Source: Bacteroides oleiciplenus YIT 12058
GTDB lineage: Bacteria; Bacteroidota; Bacteroidia; Bacteroidales; Bacteroidaceae
DNA length: 64,000 nucleotides
Assembly (NCBI RefSeq): GCF_000315485.1
Contig: NZ_JH992945.1
Coordinates: 62,001-126,000 of the forward strand
Direction: 5' to 3'
Shown here: one piece after another, positions 41,620-50,915 of the stretch
Layout: each line of letters opens with the position of its first letter
Position numbering within the stretch: position 1 is the stretch's first letter
Notes under the pieces: generated by a model
Told to the model about the DNA's origin: nothing
Seen by the model: only the letters and a program-made list of their open reading frames with translations
Database searches by the model: none
Made by a program: the position numbers and the translations under genes

Positions 41620-42356
41620 ACGGGGCGTTGTGGCTGCTGCCCCTCTTTGCCGTGGGGTATGCCTTGTGGGCGTTTTTCCGCCTGCGGCGGATGGAACGCA
41701 ACGAACCGGCAGACGGGATCGTTGCCGAAGACACTCCCTGCCGACAGGAGATCATCGGCAGGAGCCGCTTTGTCCTCGACCCGCGCCACTCCCGGCCACA
41801 AGCTGCCGTAGAATCTGAAACTGAAAAAGTTACGGAAAAAGCCGATATATTTGTGCCCACGAATGTACCCGAACACCCCCGGCAGATTCCGCCGGAAGAC
41901 CTGGATGAAGTGTTCGGTGTCGCTCCCGAGGGGGAGCCTAACGAACCTCTGGAAATCGACTTTCCGCTGTACGATGAATCTTTCCCGGATGCGGACGCGG
42001 AGGAGTCGGATTATGACGAGGATGAAGACGACACCGAAGAGCTGCCCCTTTTGGGCCGCTCGCTTGCCCAGGGGGTTAGTTTTGAACAGATGGGCGAAGC
42101 CTACCGCCACGTGGTACATGATCCACCTTCAACAGACGAGCAAAGGGAGGAAACGGGACGTGTCCTCCTGGGCCTGAAACAGACCGACATGTTCGAGGTC
42201 ATCGTTTCGGGCCGCCCCGACGGGAACGACAGGGTAAAATCCCTGATCGACACCTACCTCTCGGCCTTTCACCGGCGTATGTCCGAGAGGTCTGCGGAAA
42301 GCCCATCTCCGCAGGGTTCGGTTCCCACGGGTTTCGACGTCCGTGAGTTTGTTTAA
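41616..42356 (+). CDS. traD: TraD-type conjugation protein
   Basis: A 246-aa protein. One N-terminal span (ALWLLPLFAVGYALWAFF), a long acidic disordered middle (DADAEESDYDEDEDDTEEL) and a C-terminal helical part with LLGRSLAQGVSFEQMGEAYR and DGNDRVKSLIDTYLSAFHRR. The order and features match CTnDOT TraD. Role in transfer unknown. Confidence 0.75.
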   Translation: MNGALWLLPLFAVGYALWAFFRLRRMERNEPADGIVAEDTPCRQEIIGRSRFVLDPRHSRPQAAVESETEKVTEKADIFVPTNVPEHPRQIPPEDLDEVFGVAPEGEPNEPLEIDFPLYDESFPDADAEESDYDEDEDDTEELPLLGRSLAQGVSFEQMGEAYRHVVHDPPSTDEQREETGRVLLGLKQTDMFEVIVSGRPDGNDRVKSLIDTYLSAFHRRMSERSAESPSPQGSVPTGFDVREFV

Positions 42357-42418
42357 CCCCATAATGACATCACGATGAAAGAAAAAGACTACGGGTAGCG
42401 CATGAGGTTACCCGCGAA

Positions 42419-42433
42419 CCACTGAAAAAATCC
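42419..42433 (+). promoter_or_regulatory. Shared leader motif before traE
   Basis: CCACTGAAAAAATCC, preceded by a GGGTA...TACCC hairpin. The traE ATG follows at 42502. Same motif at 49948 and, inverted, near topB and DUF1896. Confidence 0.5.
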
Positions 42434-42501
42434 GAATCAAGAAGTTTAACCCGGTGCGGGGCCTATCCATCCCCGCGCCACAATTCAAACATTATCGAGT
42501 T

Positions 42502-42804
42502 ATGAGAAAGAACAAGATTCTTCTTCCGGCGGCATTTCTCTTTGCCGCCATCTCCTCCGCTTTCGCGCAGGGCAACGGCATCGCCGGCATTACGGAGGCT
42601 ACCAACATGGTAACCAGCTACTTTGATCCCGGAACGAAGCTCATCTACGCGATTGGGGCTGTGGTCGGCCTTATCGGGGGCATCAAGGTCTATAACAAGT
42701 TTTCGAGCGGCGACCCCGACACGTCGAAGACCGCCGCGAGCTGGTTCGGCGCGTGTATTTTCCTGATTGTCGCCGCGACGATCCTACGCTCTTTCTTCTT
42801 GTAG
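42502..42804 (+). CDS. traE: TraE (DUF4134), VirB2-like
   Basis: A 100-aa membrane protein: signal peptide MRKNKILLPAAFLFAAISSA ending FAQ, then two spans, LIYAIGAVVGLIGGIKVY and FGACIFLIVAATILRSFF. Size and layout suit a VirB2/pilin-like subunit; DUF4134 family. Start at 42502 gives a proper signal peptide; the frame is open upstream without one. Downstream genes follow without gaps. Confidence 0.88.
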   Translation: MRKNKILLPAAFLFAAISSAFAQGNGIAGITEATNMVTSYFDPGTKLIYAIGAVVGLIGGIKVYNKFSSGDPDTSKTAASWFGACIFLIVAATILRSFFL

Positions 42805-42827
42805 TCCAACCTGTCATGCAAATAATT

Positions 42828-43151
42828 ATGGAATATGGAATCAACAAGGGAATCGGCAAGAGCGTGGAGTTCCGGGGCCTGAAGGCGCAGTACCTCTTCA
42901 TCTTCGCGGGCGGCCTGCTGGCCGTCTTCGTGGTGTTCGTCATCCTCTACATGGCAGGGGTCGATCAGTGGGTATGTATCGCTTTCGGCGTTGCGGCGGC
43001 TTCGGTGCTGGTCTGGCTTACCTTCCGCCTGAACGCCCGTTACGGGGAACACGGGCTGATGAAGCTGCTCGCCGCGCGCCGGCATCCCCGCTACCTGCTC
43101 AACCGCAAGTCCCTGCGCCGGTTGCTGAAAAGAAAGGGGGGCCGCGTATGA
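42828..43151 (+). CDS. traF: TraF (DUF4133), VirB3-like
   Basis: A 107-aa inner-membrane protein: MEYGINKGIGKSVEFRGLKA, spans YLFIFAGGLLAVFVVFVILY and WVCIAFGVAAASVLVWLTF, then a basic end. DUF4133 family, VirB3-like. The start MEYGINKG agrees with homologues I recall; an ATG 12 nt upstream (42816) is possible. Ends in ATGA overlap with traG, the VirB3-VirB4 pairing common in type IV systems. Confidence 0.88.
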   Translation: MEYGINKGIGKSVEFRGLKAQYLFIFAGGLLAVFVVFVILYMAGVDQWVCIAFGVAAASVLVWLTFRLNARYGEHGLMKLLAARRHPRYLLNRKSLRRLLKRKGGRV

Positions 43152-45643
43152 GAAACATCTTGAAAGCCACCACGCTGGAAAGCAAGTTCCCGCTCCTGGC
43201 CGTGGAAGGCGGTTGTATCATCAGCAAGGATGCGGACATAACGGTCGCCTATCGGGTCGAACTCCCGGAGCTGTTCACCGTCACGTCCGCCGAGTACGAG
43301 GCGATCCACGCCGCCTGGTGCAAGGCCCTGAAGGTCTTGCCCGAATACAGCGTGGTACACAAGCAGGACTGGTTCATCCGCGAGCGTTACCGCCCGGCCA
43401 CGGGCGAGGGGGACATGAGTTTCCTCTCCCGCAGTTACGAGCGGCATTTCAACGAGCGTCCGTTCCTGACCCACGCCTGCTTCCTCTACCTGACGAAAAC
43501 GACGAGGGAGCGTATGCACATGCGTTCAGACTTCTCGACCCTCTGCCGGGGCAACATCATTCCCAAAGAGGTAAACCGGGAATCGGCGACAAAATTCCTG
43601 GAGGCGGCGGAACAGTTCGAGCGTATTCTGAACGATTCGGGTTTCCTGACCCTTGTCCGCCTCACGGGGGACGAGATCACGGGTACGGCGGATTGTCCGG
43701 GCCTGCTGGAACGGTACTTTTCCCTCTCGCTCTCGGAGACGACTTCTCTTCAGGACATCGAGCTGGGGGCCGAGGTTCTGCGCGTGGGTAACAAACGGGT
43801 GTGCCTGCACACGCTCTCGGACACGGAAGACCTGCCGGGGCGCGTGGGTACGGACACCCGTTACGAGCGTCTTTCCACCGACCGTTCGGACTGCCTGCTG
43901 TCGTTCGCGGCCCCCGTGGGGCTTCTGCTTTCCTGCGACCACCTTTACAACCAGTACGTGTTCCTGGAAGACAGCGACGAAAACCTGCGTATGTTCGAGA
44001 AACGTGCGCGTAACATGCAGTCCCTTTCCCGCTACTCCCGCGGGAACCAGATAAACAAGGAGTGGATCGACCAGTATCTCAACGAGGCGCACTCGTTCGG
44101 TCTTCAATCCGTCCGGGCCCATTTCAACGTGCTGGCCTGGTCGGACGACGTGCAGGAGCTCCGGCATATCCGCAACGATGTGGGCAGCCAGCTCGCTCTG
44201 ATGGAGTGCCGCCCGCGCCACAACACCGTGGACGCCGCCACGCTCTACTGGGCGGGTATGCCGGGCAACGCGGGAGATTTCCCCGCCGAGGAATCGTTCT
44301 ACACGTTCATCGAGCCCGCGGTCTGTTTCTTCACGGAGGAAACCAACTATAAATCCTCGTCCAGCCCTTTCGGCATCAAGCTGTGCGACCGCGTAAGCGG
44401 CAGGCCCCTGCACCTGGACATCTCGGACGAACCGATGAAAAAAGGGATCATTACGAATAGGAATAAATTCGTGTTAGGCGGCTCGGGGTCAGGCAAGTCA
44501 TTCTTTATGAATCATTTAGTCCGCCAATACTGGGAGCAGGGCACGCATGTCGTGCTGGTGGATACCGGTAACAGCTACCAGGGCCTTTGCGAGCTGATCC
44601 GGCGTAAGACCAAAGGTGAGGACGGCGTGTATTTTACCTATACCGAGGAACATCCCATCAGTTTCAATCCGTTCTACACCGACGACTACTATTTCGACGT
44701 GGAGAAGAAGGACAGCATCAAGACGCTGCTGCTGACACTCTGGAAAACCGAGGACGACAAGATCACGAAGACCGAGAGCGGCGAGCTGGGCAGTGCCGTG
44801 AACGCCTATATCGAGCGTATCCGCGCCGACCGGAATATCGTGCCGTGTTTTGACAGTTTCTACGAGTACCTGCGGGACGACTACCGCCGCGAGCTGGAGG
44901 AGCGGGAGATCCGGGTCAGCCGCGAGGATTTCAACATCGACAACATGCTCATCACCCTGCGGCAGTATTATAAGGGCGGACGCTACGACTTCCTTCTGAA
45001 CTCCCGGGCCAACATCGACCTGCTCTCGAAGCGCTTCGTGGTCTTCGAGGTGGATTCCATCAAGGAAAACAAGGAGCTTTTTCCCGTGGTCACCATTATC
45101 ATCATGGAGGCTTTCATAAACAAGATGAGACGGCTCAAGGGGGTACGCAAACAGCTCATCGTCGAGGAGGCCTGGAAGGCGCTCTCTACGGCCAATATGG
45201 CTGAATATCTGCGTTATATGTATAAAACCGTCCGCAAATACTACGGTGAGGCCATCGTTGTGACGCAGGAGGTCGAGGACATCATTTCCAGCCCGGTGGT
45301 CAAGGAGGCGATCATCAACAACTCGGACTGCAAGATCCTGCTCGACCAGCGCAAGTTCATGAACCGTTTCGACGCGATTCAGTCCTTGTTGGGGCTGACC
45401 GACAAGGAGAAGGCGCAGATTCTCTCGATCAACCAGTCCAACGACCCTTCCCGTAAATACAAGGAGGTCTGGATCGGTCTGGGCGGCGTTCAGTCGGCGG
45501 TCTATGCCACGGAGGTCAGCGTCCCGGAGTACCTGGCCTACACGACCGAGGAAACGGAGAAAGTGGAGGTACAGCGGCTTGCCGGCGAGCTGGGCGGTGA
45601 TATGGAACTGGCGATCAGGCAGCTCGCCGAGGGCAAACGTTAA
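43148..45643 (+). CDS. traG: TraG, VirB4-type conjugation ATPase
   Basis: An 831-aa VirB4-like ATPase that powers assembly and transport. N-terminal domain with SKFPLLAVEGGCIISKDADI; Walker A FVLGGSGSGKSFFMNHLVRQ (about 441); Walker B RKQLIVEEAWKAL (about 668); later VVTQEVEDIISSPVVKEAII and DQRKFMNRFDAIQSLLGLTD. ATG at 43148 overlaps the traF stop; the frame is open further upstream, but that part is a shadow of traF. Confidence 0.95.
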   Translation: MRNILKATTLESKFPLLAVEGGCIISKDADITVAYRVELPELFTVTSAEYEAIHAAWCKALKVLPEYSVVHKQDWFIRERYRPATGEGDMSFLSRSYERHFNERPFLTHACFLYLTKTTRERMHMRSDFSTLCRGNIIPKEVNRESATKFLEAAEQFERILNDSGFLTLVRLTGDEITGTADCPGLLERYFSLSLSETTSLQDIELGAEVLRVGNKRVCLHTLSDTEDLPGRVGTDTRYERLSTDRSDCLLSFAAPVGLLLSCDHLYNQYVFLEDSDENLRMFEKRARNMQSLSRYSRGNQINKEWIDQYLNEAHSFGLQSVRAHFNVLAWSDDVQELRHIRNDVGSQLALMECRPRHNTVDAATLYWAGMPGNAGDFPAEESFYTFIEPAVCFFTEETNYKSSSSPFGIKLCDRVSGRPLHLDISDEPMKKGIITNRNKFVLGGSGSGKSFFMNHLVRQYWEQGTHVVLVDTGNSYQGLCELIRRKTKGEDGVYFTYTEEHPISFNPFYTDDYYFDVEKKDSIKTLLLTLWKTEDDKITKTESGELGSAVNAYIERIRADRNIVPCFDSFYEYLRDDYRRELEEREIRVSREDFNIDNMLITLRQYYKGGRYDFLLNSRANIDLLSKRFVVFEVDSIKENKELFPVVTIIIMEAFINKMRRLKGVRKQLIVEEAWKALSTANMAEYLRYMYKTVRKYYGEAIVVTQEVEDIISSPVVKEAIINNSDCKILLDQRKFMNRFDAIQSLLGLTDKEKAQILSINQSNDPSRKYKEVWIGLGGVQSAVYATEVSVPEYLAYTTEETEKVEVQRLAGELGGDMELAIRQLAEGKR

Positions 45644-45657
45644 AGGGAGGGCAGGCC

Positions 45658-45972
45658 ATGTATCGCAAGTGTATCGGATCAGACCCCACGGCGGCGCGTT
45701 TGGACTTCGCGCTGTACGAGGTGGCGGGCGAGTGGGAAAGCCGCTCGGGTTCTCCCCGGGTTCGCATCTACCGCAACCCGGGACGCCGGGGCGGCGGTTT
45801 TTACGTGGAGGTGTCCTACAAGGACGGGACACGCTTCTCCCGTCCCGTAAGGAAGTATTGGGGAGGTATCCGTTACTTCGACCTCTACGGGTATGTCGCC
45901 CTGGCCTACGATGCGGGGCGCGAGGTGCTCCAGCTCTCCGCCTACGGGGATTATTACCGGGCGTCGGAATGA
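45658..45972 (+). CDS. DUF3876-family protein
   Basis: A 104-aa soluble beta-rich protein: LYEVAGEWESRSGSPRVRIY, GGFYVEVSYKDGTRFSRPV and YFDLYGYVALAYDAGREVLQ. DUF3876 family, usual between traG and traI in Bacteroidales ICEs. Function unknown. Starts 14 nt after traG. Confidence 0.8.
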   Translation: MYRKCIGSDPTAARLDFALYEVAGEWESRSGSPRVRIYRNPGRRGGGFYVEVSYKDGTRFSRPVRKYWGGIRYFDLYGYVALAYDAGREVLQLSAYGDYYRASE

Positions 45973-45998
45973 CCGCCCAAGTATTCACGAATTAAATA

Positions 45999-46628
45999 AT
46001 GAAAAGGATGAAACGATTGATTTTAACGCTGTTCGTGGGGCTTCTTTGCTTCACGTACCAGGCAAAAGCGCAGTGGACGGTCATCGACCCGTCGAACCTC
46101 GTTCAGAACATCAAGAGCGCGGTTCAAAGCTCGACCACGGCGACCAACATGGTCAAGTCGCTGCAAGAGAGTATCAAGATTTATAACCAGAGCAAGGCTT
46201 ACTACGACGCCCTCAAATCGGTGCATAACATCATCAAGGATGCCCGGAAGGTGAAGCTGACGCTCGAAATGGTCAGCGAGATCACGGAAATCTACACCTC
46301 GGGATTCAACCGTATGGTTTCAGACCCGAACTTCACGGTGGACGAGCTGGCGGCGATCTCGGCGGGTTACGCCCGGTTGCTGGAGGAGGGTGGCGCGCTG
46401 GTGGCGGAACTCAAGACGGTCATAACCGGCGGCAACGGCCTCTCGCTCTCGGACAAGGAGCGGATGGACGTGGTGGATCAGGTTTACACGAAGATGCTGG
46501 AGTACCGCAACCTCACGCGCTATTACACGCGCAAGACCATCTCCGTGTCCTTCATCCGCAGCCGCGAAAAGGGCGACGCGCACCGGGTGCTGGCACTTTA
46601 CGGGAACCCGAACGACAGATATTGGTAA
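45999..46628 (+). CDS. traI: TraI (DUF4141), secreted channel component
   Basis: A 209-aa periplasmic protein: signal peptide LILTLFVGLLCFTYQAKAQ, then a helical domain (NIKSAVQSSTTATNMVKSLQ, KSVHNIIKDARKVKLTLEMV). DUF4141, VirB5-like place in the operon. Start could be the first or fourth codon (MKRMKR). Confidence 0.85.
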   Translation: MKRMKRLILTLFVGLLCFTYQAKAQWTVIDPSNLVQNIKSAVQSSTTATNMVKSLQESIKIYNQSKAYYDALKSVHNIIKDARKVKLTLEMVSEITEIYTSGFNRMVSDPNFTVDELAAISAGYARLLEEGGALVAELKTVITGGNGLSLSDKERMDVVDQVYTKMLEYRNLTRYYTRKTISVSFIRSREKGDAHRVLALYGNPNDRYW

Positions 46629-46647
46629 CCTGAAAACGGAGGCAGTC

Positions 46648-47727
46648 ATGGATTTCGACAATTTACACCAGGTTCTCCGGAACCTGTATCAGGAGATGAT
46701 GCCGCTATGCGGCGACATGATCGGGGTGGCGAAAGGTATCGCCGGCCTGGGTGCGCTCTTTTACGTGGCTTACCGGGTATGGAAGGCACTGGCCAGCGCG
46801 GAGCCTATCGACGTGTTCCCGCTCCTGCGGCCTTTCGCCATCGGCTTGTGCGTGATGTTCTTTCCCACCGTGGTTCTGGGGACGATCAACGCCGTGATGT
46901 CGCCCGTGGTGCAGGGCACGCACGCCATACTGGAGGGGCAGACATTGGATTTGCAGGCATACCAGCAACAGAAGGACGATTTGGAAGCCGAGGCCCGCAG
47001 GCGCGAGGGCAAGGCTTGGTTAGTGGACGACGAGGTGTATGAACAACGGCTTGCGGATATGGGTATCACGGACTTGGGCGAGATTATCAGCATGTGGGCC
47101 GAACGCACGTGGTACGACATCAAGGCCGGTTTCCGGCAGCTTGTCCGGGACTTCTTCGAGTTGTTGTTCAACGCCGCGGGGCTTACCATCGACACGCTGC
47201 GGACATTCTTTTTAGTCGTGCTGTCGATTCTGGGGCCCTTGTCGTTCGCCCTCTCCATTTACGACGGCTTCCACTCGACGCTCGCGAGCTGGATTTCCCG
47301 CTATATCAGCGTGTACCTTTGGCTTCCCATCGCCGACCTGTTCTCCGCGGTGCTGGCCAAGATCCAGACGTTGATGCTCCAGGCGGACGTCCTGGCCCTG
47401 CAAGACCCCAACTACATTCCCGACAGCGGCAGCGGTGTCTATATTATCTTTTTGATTATAGGTATCATAGGCTATTTCACGATCCCCACCGTTGCCGAGT
47501 GGGTGATCCAGTCGGGCGGAGCCGGCGGGGCTATGGGCGGTATCAACAAGGCCGGGGCATTCGCCACGGGTGTCGCTGGCGGTATCGCCGGCAACATGAT
47601 CGGCCGCACGTTCGGGCGTCGCGGCGGTGGCGGTTCCTCCTCCGGTAACGGCGGCGGTGGCCCGGCTTCGGGCAGTGCCCCCAACGGGCGCAACCTGGCA
47701 ACACAAGGTAACAATAATCATTCATAA
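46648..47727 (+). CDS. traJ: TraJ, VirB6-like polytopic protein
   Basis: A 359-aa membrane protein with about six spans, among them GIAGLGALFYVAYRVW, FAIGLCVMFFPTVVLGTI, FLVVLSILGPLSFALSIY and VYIIFLIIGIIGYFTIPTV. The end is Gly/Ser-rich (RRGGGGSSSGNGGGG). VirB6-like inner-membrane channel subunit. Gly-rich tail may be flexible in the periplasm or cytoplasm. Confidence 0.9.
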   Translation: MDFDNLHQVLRNLYQEMMPLCGDMIGVAKGIAGLGALFYVAYRVWKALASAEPIDVFPLLRPFAIGLCVMFFPTVVLGTINAVMSPVVQGTHAILEGQTLDLQAYQQQKDDLEAEARRREGKAWLVDDEVYEQRLADMGITDLGEIISMWAERTWYDIKAGFRQLVRDFFELLFNAAGLTIDTLRTFFLVVLSILGPLSFALSIYDGFHSTLASWISRYISVYLWLPIADLFSAVLAKIQTLMLQADVLALQDPNYIPDSGSGVYIIFLIIGIIGYFTIPTVAEWVIQSGGAGGAMGGINKAGAFATGVAGGIAGNMIGRTFGRRGGGGSSSGNGGGGPASGSAPNGRNLATQGNNNHS

Positions 47728-47738
47728 CAATTTGGACA

Positions 47739-48362
47739 ATGGAATTCAAGTCATTAAAAAACATCGAAACAAGTTTCAGGCAGATTCGGCTTTTCGGTAT
47801 CGTGTTCCTCTGCCTGTGCGCGCTGGTATCCGTGTTCAGCGTGGTCGCGAGCTTCCGTTTCGCCGAAAAGCAGCGCGAGAAGATCTACGTCCTGGACGGG
47901 GGCAAGTCGCTGATGCTGGCGCTCTCGCAGGATTTGAGCCAGAACCGCCCCGTGGAGGCGCGCGAACATATCCGGCGTTTTCACGAGTTGTTCTTCACCC
48001 TCTCGCCCGACCGTGCGGCCATCGAGAGCAACATCAACCGCGCGCTGTTCCTGGTCGATAAGAGCGCCTTCGCCTATTACCAGGACATGCAGGAGAAAGG
48101 TTACTACAACCGTGTGGTGTCGGGGAACATCAGCCAGCGTATCGAGGTGGACTCCGTGGTGTGCGACTTCAACGCCTATCCCTACCGGGCCATGACCTAT
48201 GCCCGGCAAATGATTGTCCGCGAGAGCAACATCACCGAGCGTTCGCTGGTCACGCGCTGCGAGCTGATCAACTCGGGGCGTTCGGACAATAACCCGCAGG
48301 GTTTCATCATGGAGAAATTCGAGATTCTGGAGAACCGCGATTTACGTACATTAAAAAGATAA
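47739..48362 (+). CDS. traK: TraK, VirB8-like
   Basis: A 207-aa bitopic protein: cytoplasmic start MEFKSLKNIETSFRQIRLFG, span IVFLCLCALVSVFSVVASF, then a periplasmic VirB8-like domain (YVLDGGKSLMLALSQDLSQN, YNRVVSGNISQRIEVDSVVC). Scaffold of the inner-membrane complex. 11 nt after traJ. Confidence 0.9.
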   Translation: MEFKSLKNIETSFRQIRLFGIVFLCLCALVSVFSVVASFRFAEKQREKIYVLDGGKSLMLALSQDLSQNRPVEAREHIRRFHELFFTLSPDRAAIESNINRALFLVDKSAFAYYQDMQEKGYYNRVVSGNISQRIEVDSVVCDFNAYPYRAMTYARQMIVRESNITERSLVTRCELINSGRSDNNPQGFIMEKFEILENRDLRTLKR

Positions 48363-48366
48363 GGCT

Positions 48367-48666
48367 ATGGCAAAGAAGAGAATAAAGGCTTTCGGGGAGT
48401 GGGTCGAAGACCACCTGCGCCGCGCTTGCGGGGCGCTCTCGCCCGATAAGCGGATTATCGTGATCCTCACGCTGCTCTTGTTCTTTTCCGTCTTGTCGCT
48501 CTACTTTACCGTGTCTTCCATCTACCGCTTCGGCAAGGGAGCCGGGGAACGGATGCAGATACGGCATATCGAGCGGCTGGAGCTGGAATTAAGACAACGG
48601 CAGGAGGCCGACAGTGTAAAACATCTAAAAGATTTCAATTATGACGACGAACGAAAAACAGAATAA
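48367..48666 (+). CDS. traL: TraL (DUF3989)
   Basis: A 99-aa protein with one span RIIVILTLLLFFSVLSLYFT and a charged helical tail ERLELELRQRQEADSVKHL. DUF3989. Overlaps the start of traM by 26 nt in another frame. Role unknown but always between traK and traM. Confidence 0.85.
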   Translation: MAKKRIKAFGEWVEDHLRRACGALSPDKRIIVILTLLLFFSVLSLYFTVSSIYRFGKGAGERMQIRHIERLELELRQRQEADSVKHLKDFNYDDERKTE

Positions 48667-49921
48667 ACAGCCGGAGGCGGGGAAAAAGGAACTCACGCCC
48701 CGGCAGATACAGATGCGGAAGAAGATGGTGGTCTTCCCGCTCTTTTTCCTGGCCTTTGCCGGGTGCATGTGGCTGATCTTCTCCCCCGGCGAAAAAGAAC
48801 GGGAGGAGCCTTCGGCGGGTTTCAACACGGAGCTGCCGACCCCGGAATCGGAGGGTATCCTCTCGGACAAGCGTGATGCCTACGTGCAGGAGGAGATGCG
48901 GCGCAGGGAGCGGGAAAAGATGCGCTCCTTGCAGGATTTCGCGTTCGGGATGGAGGACGAGGAGGAAGAGCCCGTCATGCCCGCTGCCGTGCCGGATAAG
49001 TCTTCCGGCCCTGCCGGCGGTTCGTCGGGAGCTTTCCGGACTTCCCGTGCCGCCTATGCCGACATCAACCGCCAGTTAGGCAGTTTCTACGAGGAGACCG
49101 CCGGTGAAACGGGGGAAGAGCGCGAGATGCAGGCCCGCATCGAGGAACTGGAACGCCGCCTGGAAGAACAGCAGGCGCAGAAAACGGCCCAGGAGGAGCA
49201 GGTGGCGCTGCTGGAGAAGTCCTACGAGATCGCCGCCCGCTACATGAATGGCGGTCAGGCCCCTGAAGCCCCGCGTCAGAAAGCCTCCGTTTCCGGCAAG
49301 GCTTCCGTGCAGCCCGTGCGCCAGGTGCGCCGTAACATCGTGTCGCTGCTTGCCGCCCCGCTGCCCGATTCGGTCTTCGCCCGTGAGTTCGTCAAGCCCC
49401 GGAACTGGGGTTTCAACACGGTGGGGAGCGACCTTCGCGAGCCCGAGCGCAACAGTATCCGTGCCGCCGTGCAGCAAACCGTGACGCTCACCGATGGCGG
49501 GGAGGTTACTTTCCGGCTGCTGGAACCGATGATGGCGGGAGAGCTGCTCATCCCCTCGGGTACGCCCGTAACGGGGGCGGCGAGGATCAACGGCGAACGG
49601 CTGACGGTCAAGGTCAGCGCTGTCCAGCACGGCGGGGCGGTCGTTCCGGTCGATCTGTCGGTCTATGACACGAACGGCAACGAGGGTATTCCCGTGCCGG
49701 GGTCGGAAGAACTCAATGCCGTGAAGGAGATCGCCGCCAATATGGGTGCGGGCATGGGCAGCAGTATCACGATCACGGACGATGCCGGTTCGCAACTGCT
49801 CTCCGACCTGGGGCGCAGCGCCATCCAGGGCGTGTCGCAATACGTGAGCAAGAAGATGCGCTCGGTCAAGGTCACGCTCAAGGCCGGTTACAGCGTCCTG
49901 CTGCTCCCGCCCCTTCAATAA
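48641..49921 (+). CDS. traM: TraM, VirB10-like
   Basis: A 426-aa protein: cytoplasmic basic start, span MVVFPLFFLAFAGCMWLIF (about 29-47), a proline/glutamate-rich coiled-coil linker (MQARIEELERRLEEQQAQ), and a C-terminal VirB10-like domain (SVFAREFVKPRNWGFNTVGS, IRAAVQQTVTLTDGGEVTFR, LLIPSGTPVTGAARINGERL). It links inner and outer membrane. Ends with VTLKAGYSVLLLPPLQ, as in the family. Confidence 0.92.
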   Translation: MTTNEKQNKQPEAGKKELTPRQIQMRKKMVVFPLFFLAFAGCMWLIFSPGEKEREEPSAGFNTELPTPESEGILSDKRDAYVQEEMRRREREKMRSLQDFAFGMEDEEEEPVMPAAVPDKSSGPAGGSSGAFRTSRAAYADINRQLGSFYEETAGETGEEREMQARIEELERRLEEQQAQKTAQEEQVALLEKSYEIAARYMNGGQAPEAPRQKASVSGKASVQPVRQVRRNIVSLLAAPLPDSVFAREFVKPRNWGFNTVGSDLREPERNSIRAAVQQTVTLTDGGEVTFRLLEPMMAGELLIPSGTPVTGAARINGERLTVKVSAVQHGGAVVPVDLSVYDTNGNEGIPVPGSEELNAVKEIAANMGAGMGSSITITDDAGSQLLSDLGRSAIQGVSQYVSKKMRSVKVTLKAGYSVLLLPPLQ

Positions 49922-49947
49922 GGGTACAAACGACGTACTTCCGTACA

Positions 49948-49962
49948 CCACTGAAAAAATCC
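49948..49962 (+). promoter_or_regulatory. Shared leader motif before traN
   Basis: CCACTGAAAAAATCC, preceded by GTAC...GTAC pairing. ATG of traN follows at 49994. The sequence ATTATCGAGT just before the ATG also occurs before traE. Confidence 0.5.
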
Positions 49963-49993
49963 ATTTTTATCAACAATCAAAAAATTATCGAGT

Positions 49994-50914
49994 ATGAAAA
50001 AGATTCTTCTGGCACTCGCTTTTATCGGGTGCATGTTCGCTGCCCACGCGCAGGAAAAGCCCTCCACGGGCGATTTGTACGACGGTCTTACCCGTCCGCT
50101 GACCTTCAACCGGGTTATCCCGCCCTACGCGCTGGAGGTGACGTTCAGCAAGACCGTTCATGTGATTTTCCCCTCGGCCATCCGTTACGTCGATCTGGGG
50201 TCTTCGGATCTTCTGGCGGCGAAAGCCGACGGCACGGAAAACGTGCTGCGTGTAAAGGCGGCCCTGCGTGATTTCTCGCGCGAGAGCAACCTTTCGGTCA
50301 TTACCGAGGACGGGGCCTATTACAGCTTCAATGTCAAGTATGCCGACGAGCCGGTGAAACTGTCGGTCGAGATGGCGGACTTCCTGCATGGCGGGGAGGC
50401 GGTAAACCGCCCCAATAATGCGCTGGACATCTATTTGCAGGAGTTGGGATGCGAATCTCCGCTGCTGGTCAAACTGATCATGCAGTCCATTTACAAGAAT
50501 GACCGCCGCGAGATCAAGCATATCGGTTGCAAGCGTTTCGGGGTACAATACCTCCTCAAAGGTATCTACGTGCATAACGACCTGCTTTATTTCCACCTCC
50601 AACTGAAAAACTCCTCCAACGTGCCTTTCAACGTGGACTACCTGACGTTCAAGATTACGGACAAGAAGGTGGCCAAACGCACGGCCATCCAGGAGCAGGT
50701 CGTATGGCCCGTGCGTGCGTACAACAACGTGCAGGTCATCGGCGGCAAGCGTACCGAGCGCATGGTCTTCACGCTCCCGAAGTTCACGCTGGCCGACGAC
50801 AAGCAGCTGGTCGTGGAACTGCACGAGCAGCAGGGCGGGCGACACCAGACTTTCACGGTGGAGAATGCCGACCTGGTGCGCGCACGTGTTATCAACGAGT
50901 TAAAGGTAAAGTGA
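49994..50914 (+). CDS. traN: TraN (DUF4138), VirB9-like
   Basis: A 306-aa protein with signal peptide KKILLALAFIGCMFAAHAQ, then VIPPYALEVTFSKTVHVIFP and IRYVDLGSSDLLAAKADGTE, the DUF4138 core resembling VirB9. C-terminal half IYVHNDLLYFHLQLKNSSNV and VWPVRAYNNVQVIGGKRTER. Part of the outer-membrane complex with TraM and TraO. Confidence 0.92.
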   Translation: MKKILLALAFIGCMFAAHAQEKPSTGDLYDGLTRPLTFNRVIPPYALEVTFSKTVHVIFPSAIRYVDLGSSDLLAAKADGTENVLRVKAALRDFSRESNLSVITEDGAYYSFNVKYADEPVKLSVEMADFLHGGEAVNRPNNALDIYLQELGCESPLLVKLIMQSIYKNDRREIKHIGCKRFGVQYLLKGIYVHNDLLYFHLQLKNSSNVPFNVDYLTFKITDKKVAKRTAIQEQVVWPVRAYNNVQVIGGKRTERMVFTLPKFTLADDKQLVVELHEQQGGRHQTFTVENADLVRARVINELKVK

Positions 50915-50915
50915 T

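Noticed and set aside
44516..45988. 490-codon minus-strand ORF opposite traG
   Set aside because: Shadow of a VirB4 gene with intact Walker motifs on the + strand; repetitive Arg/Pro-rich start.
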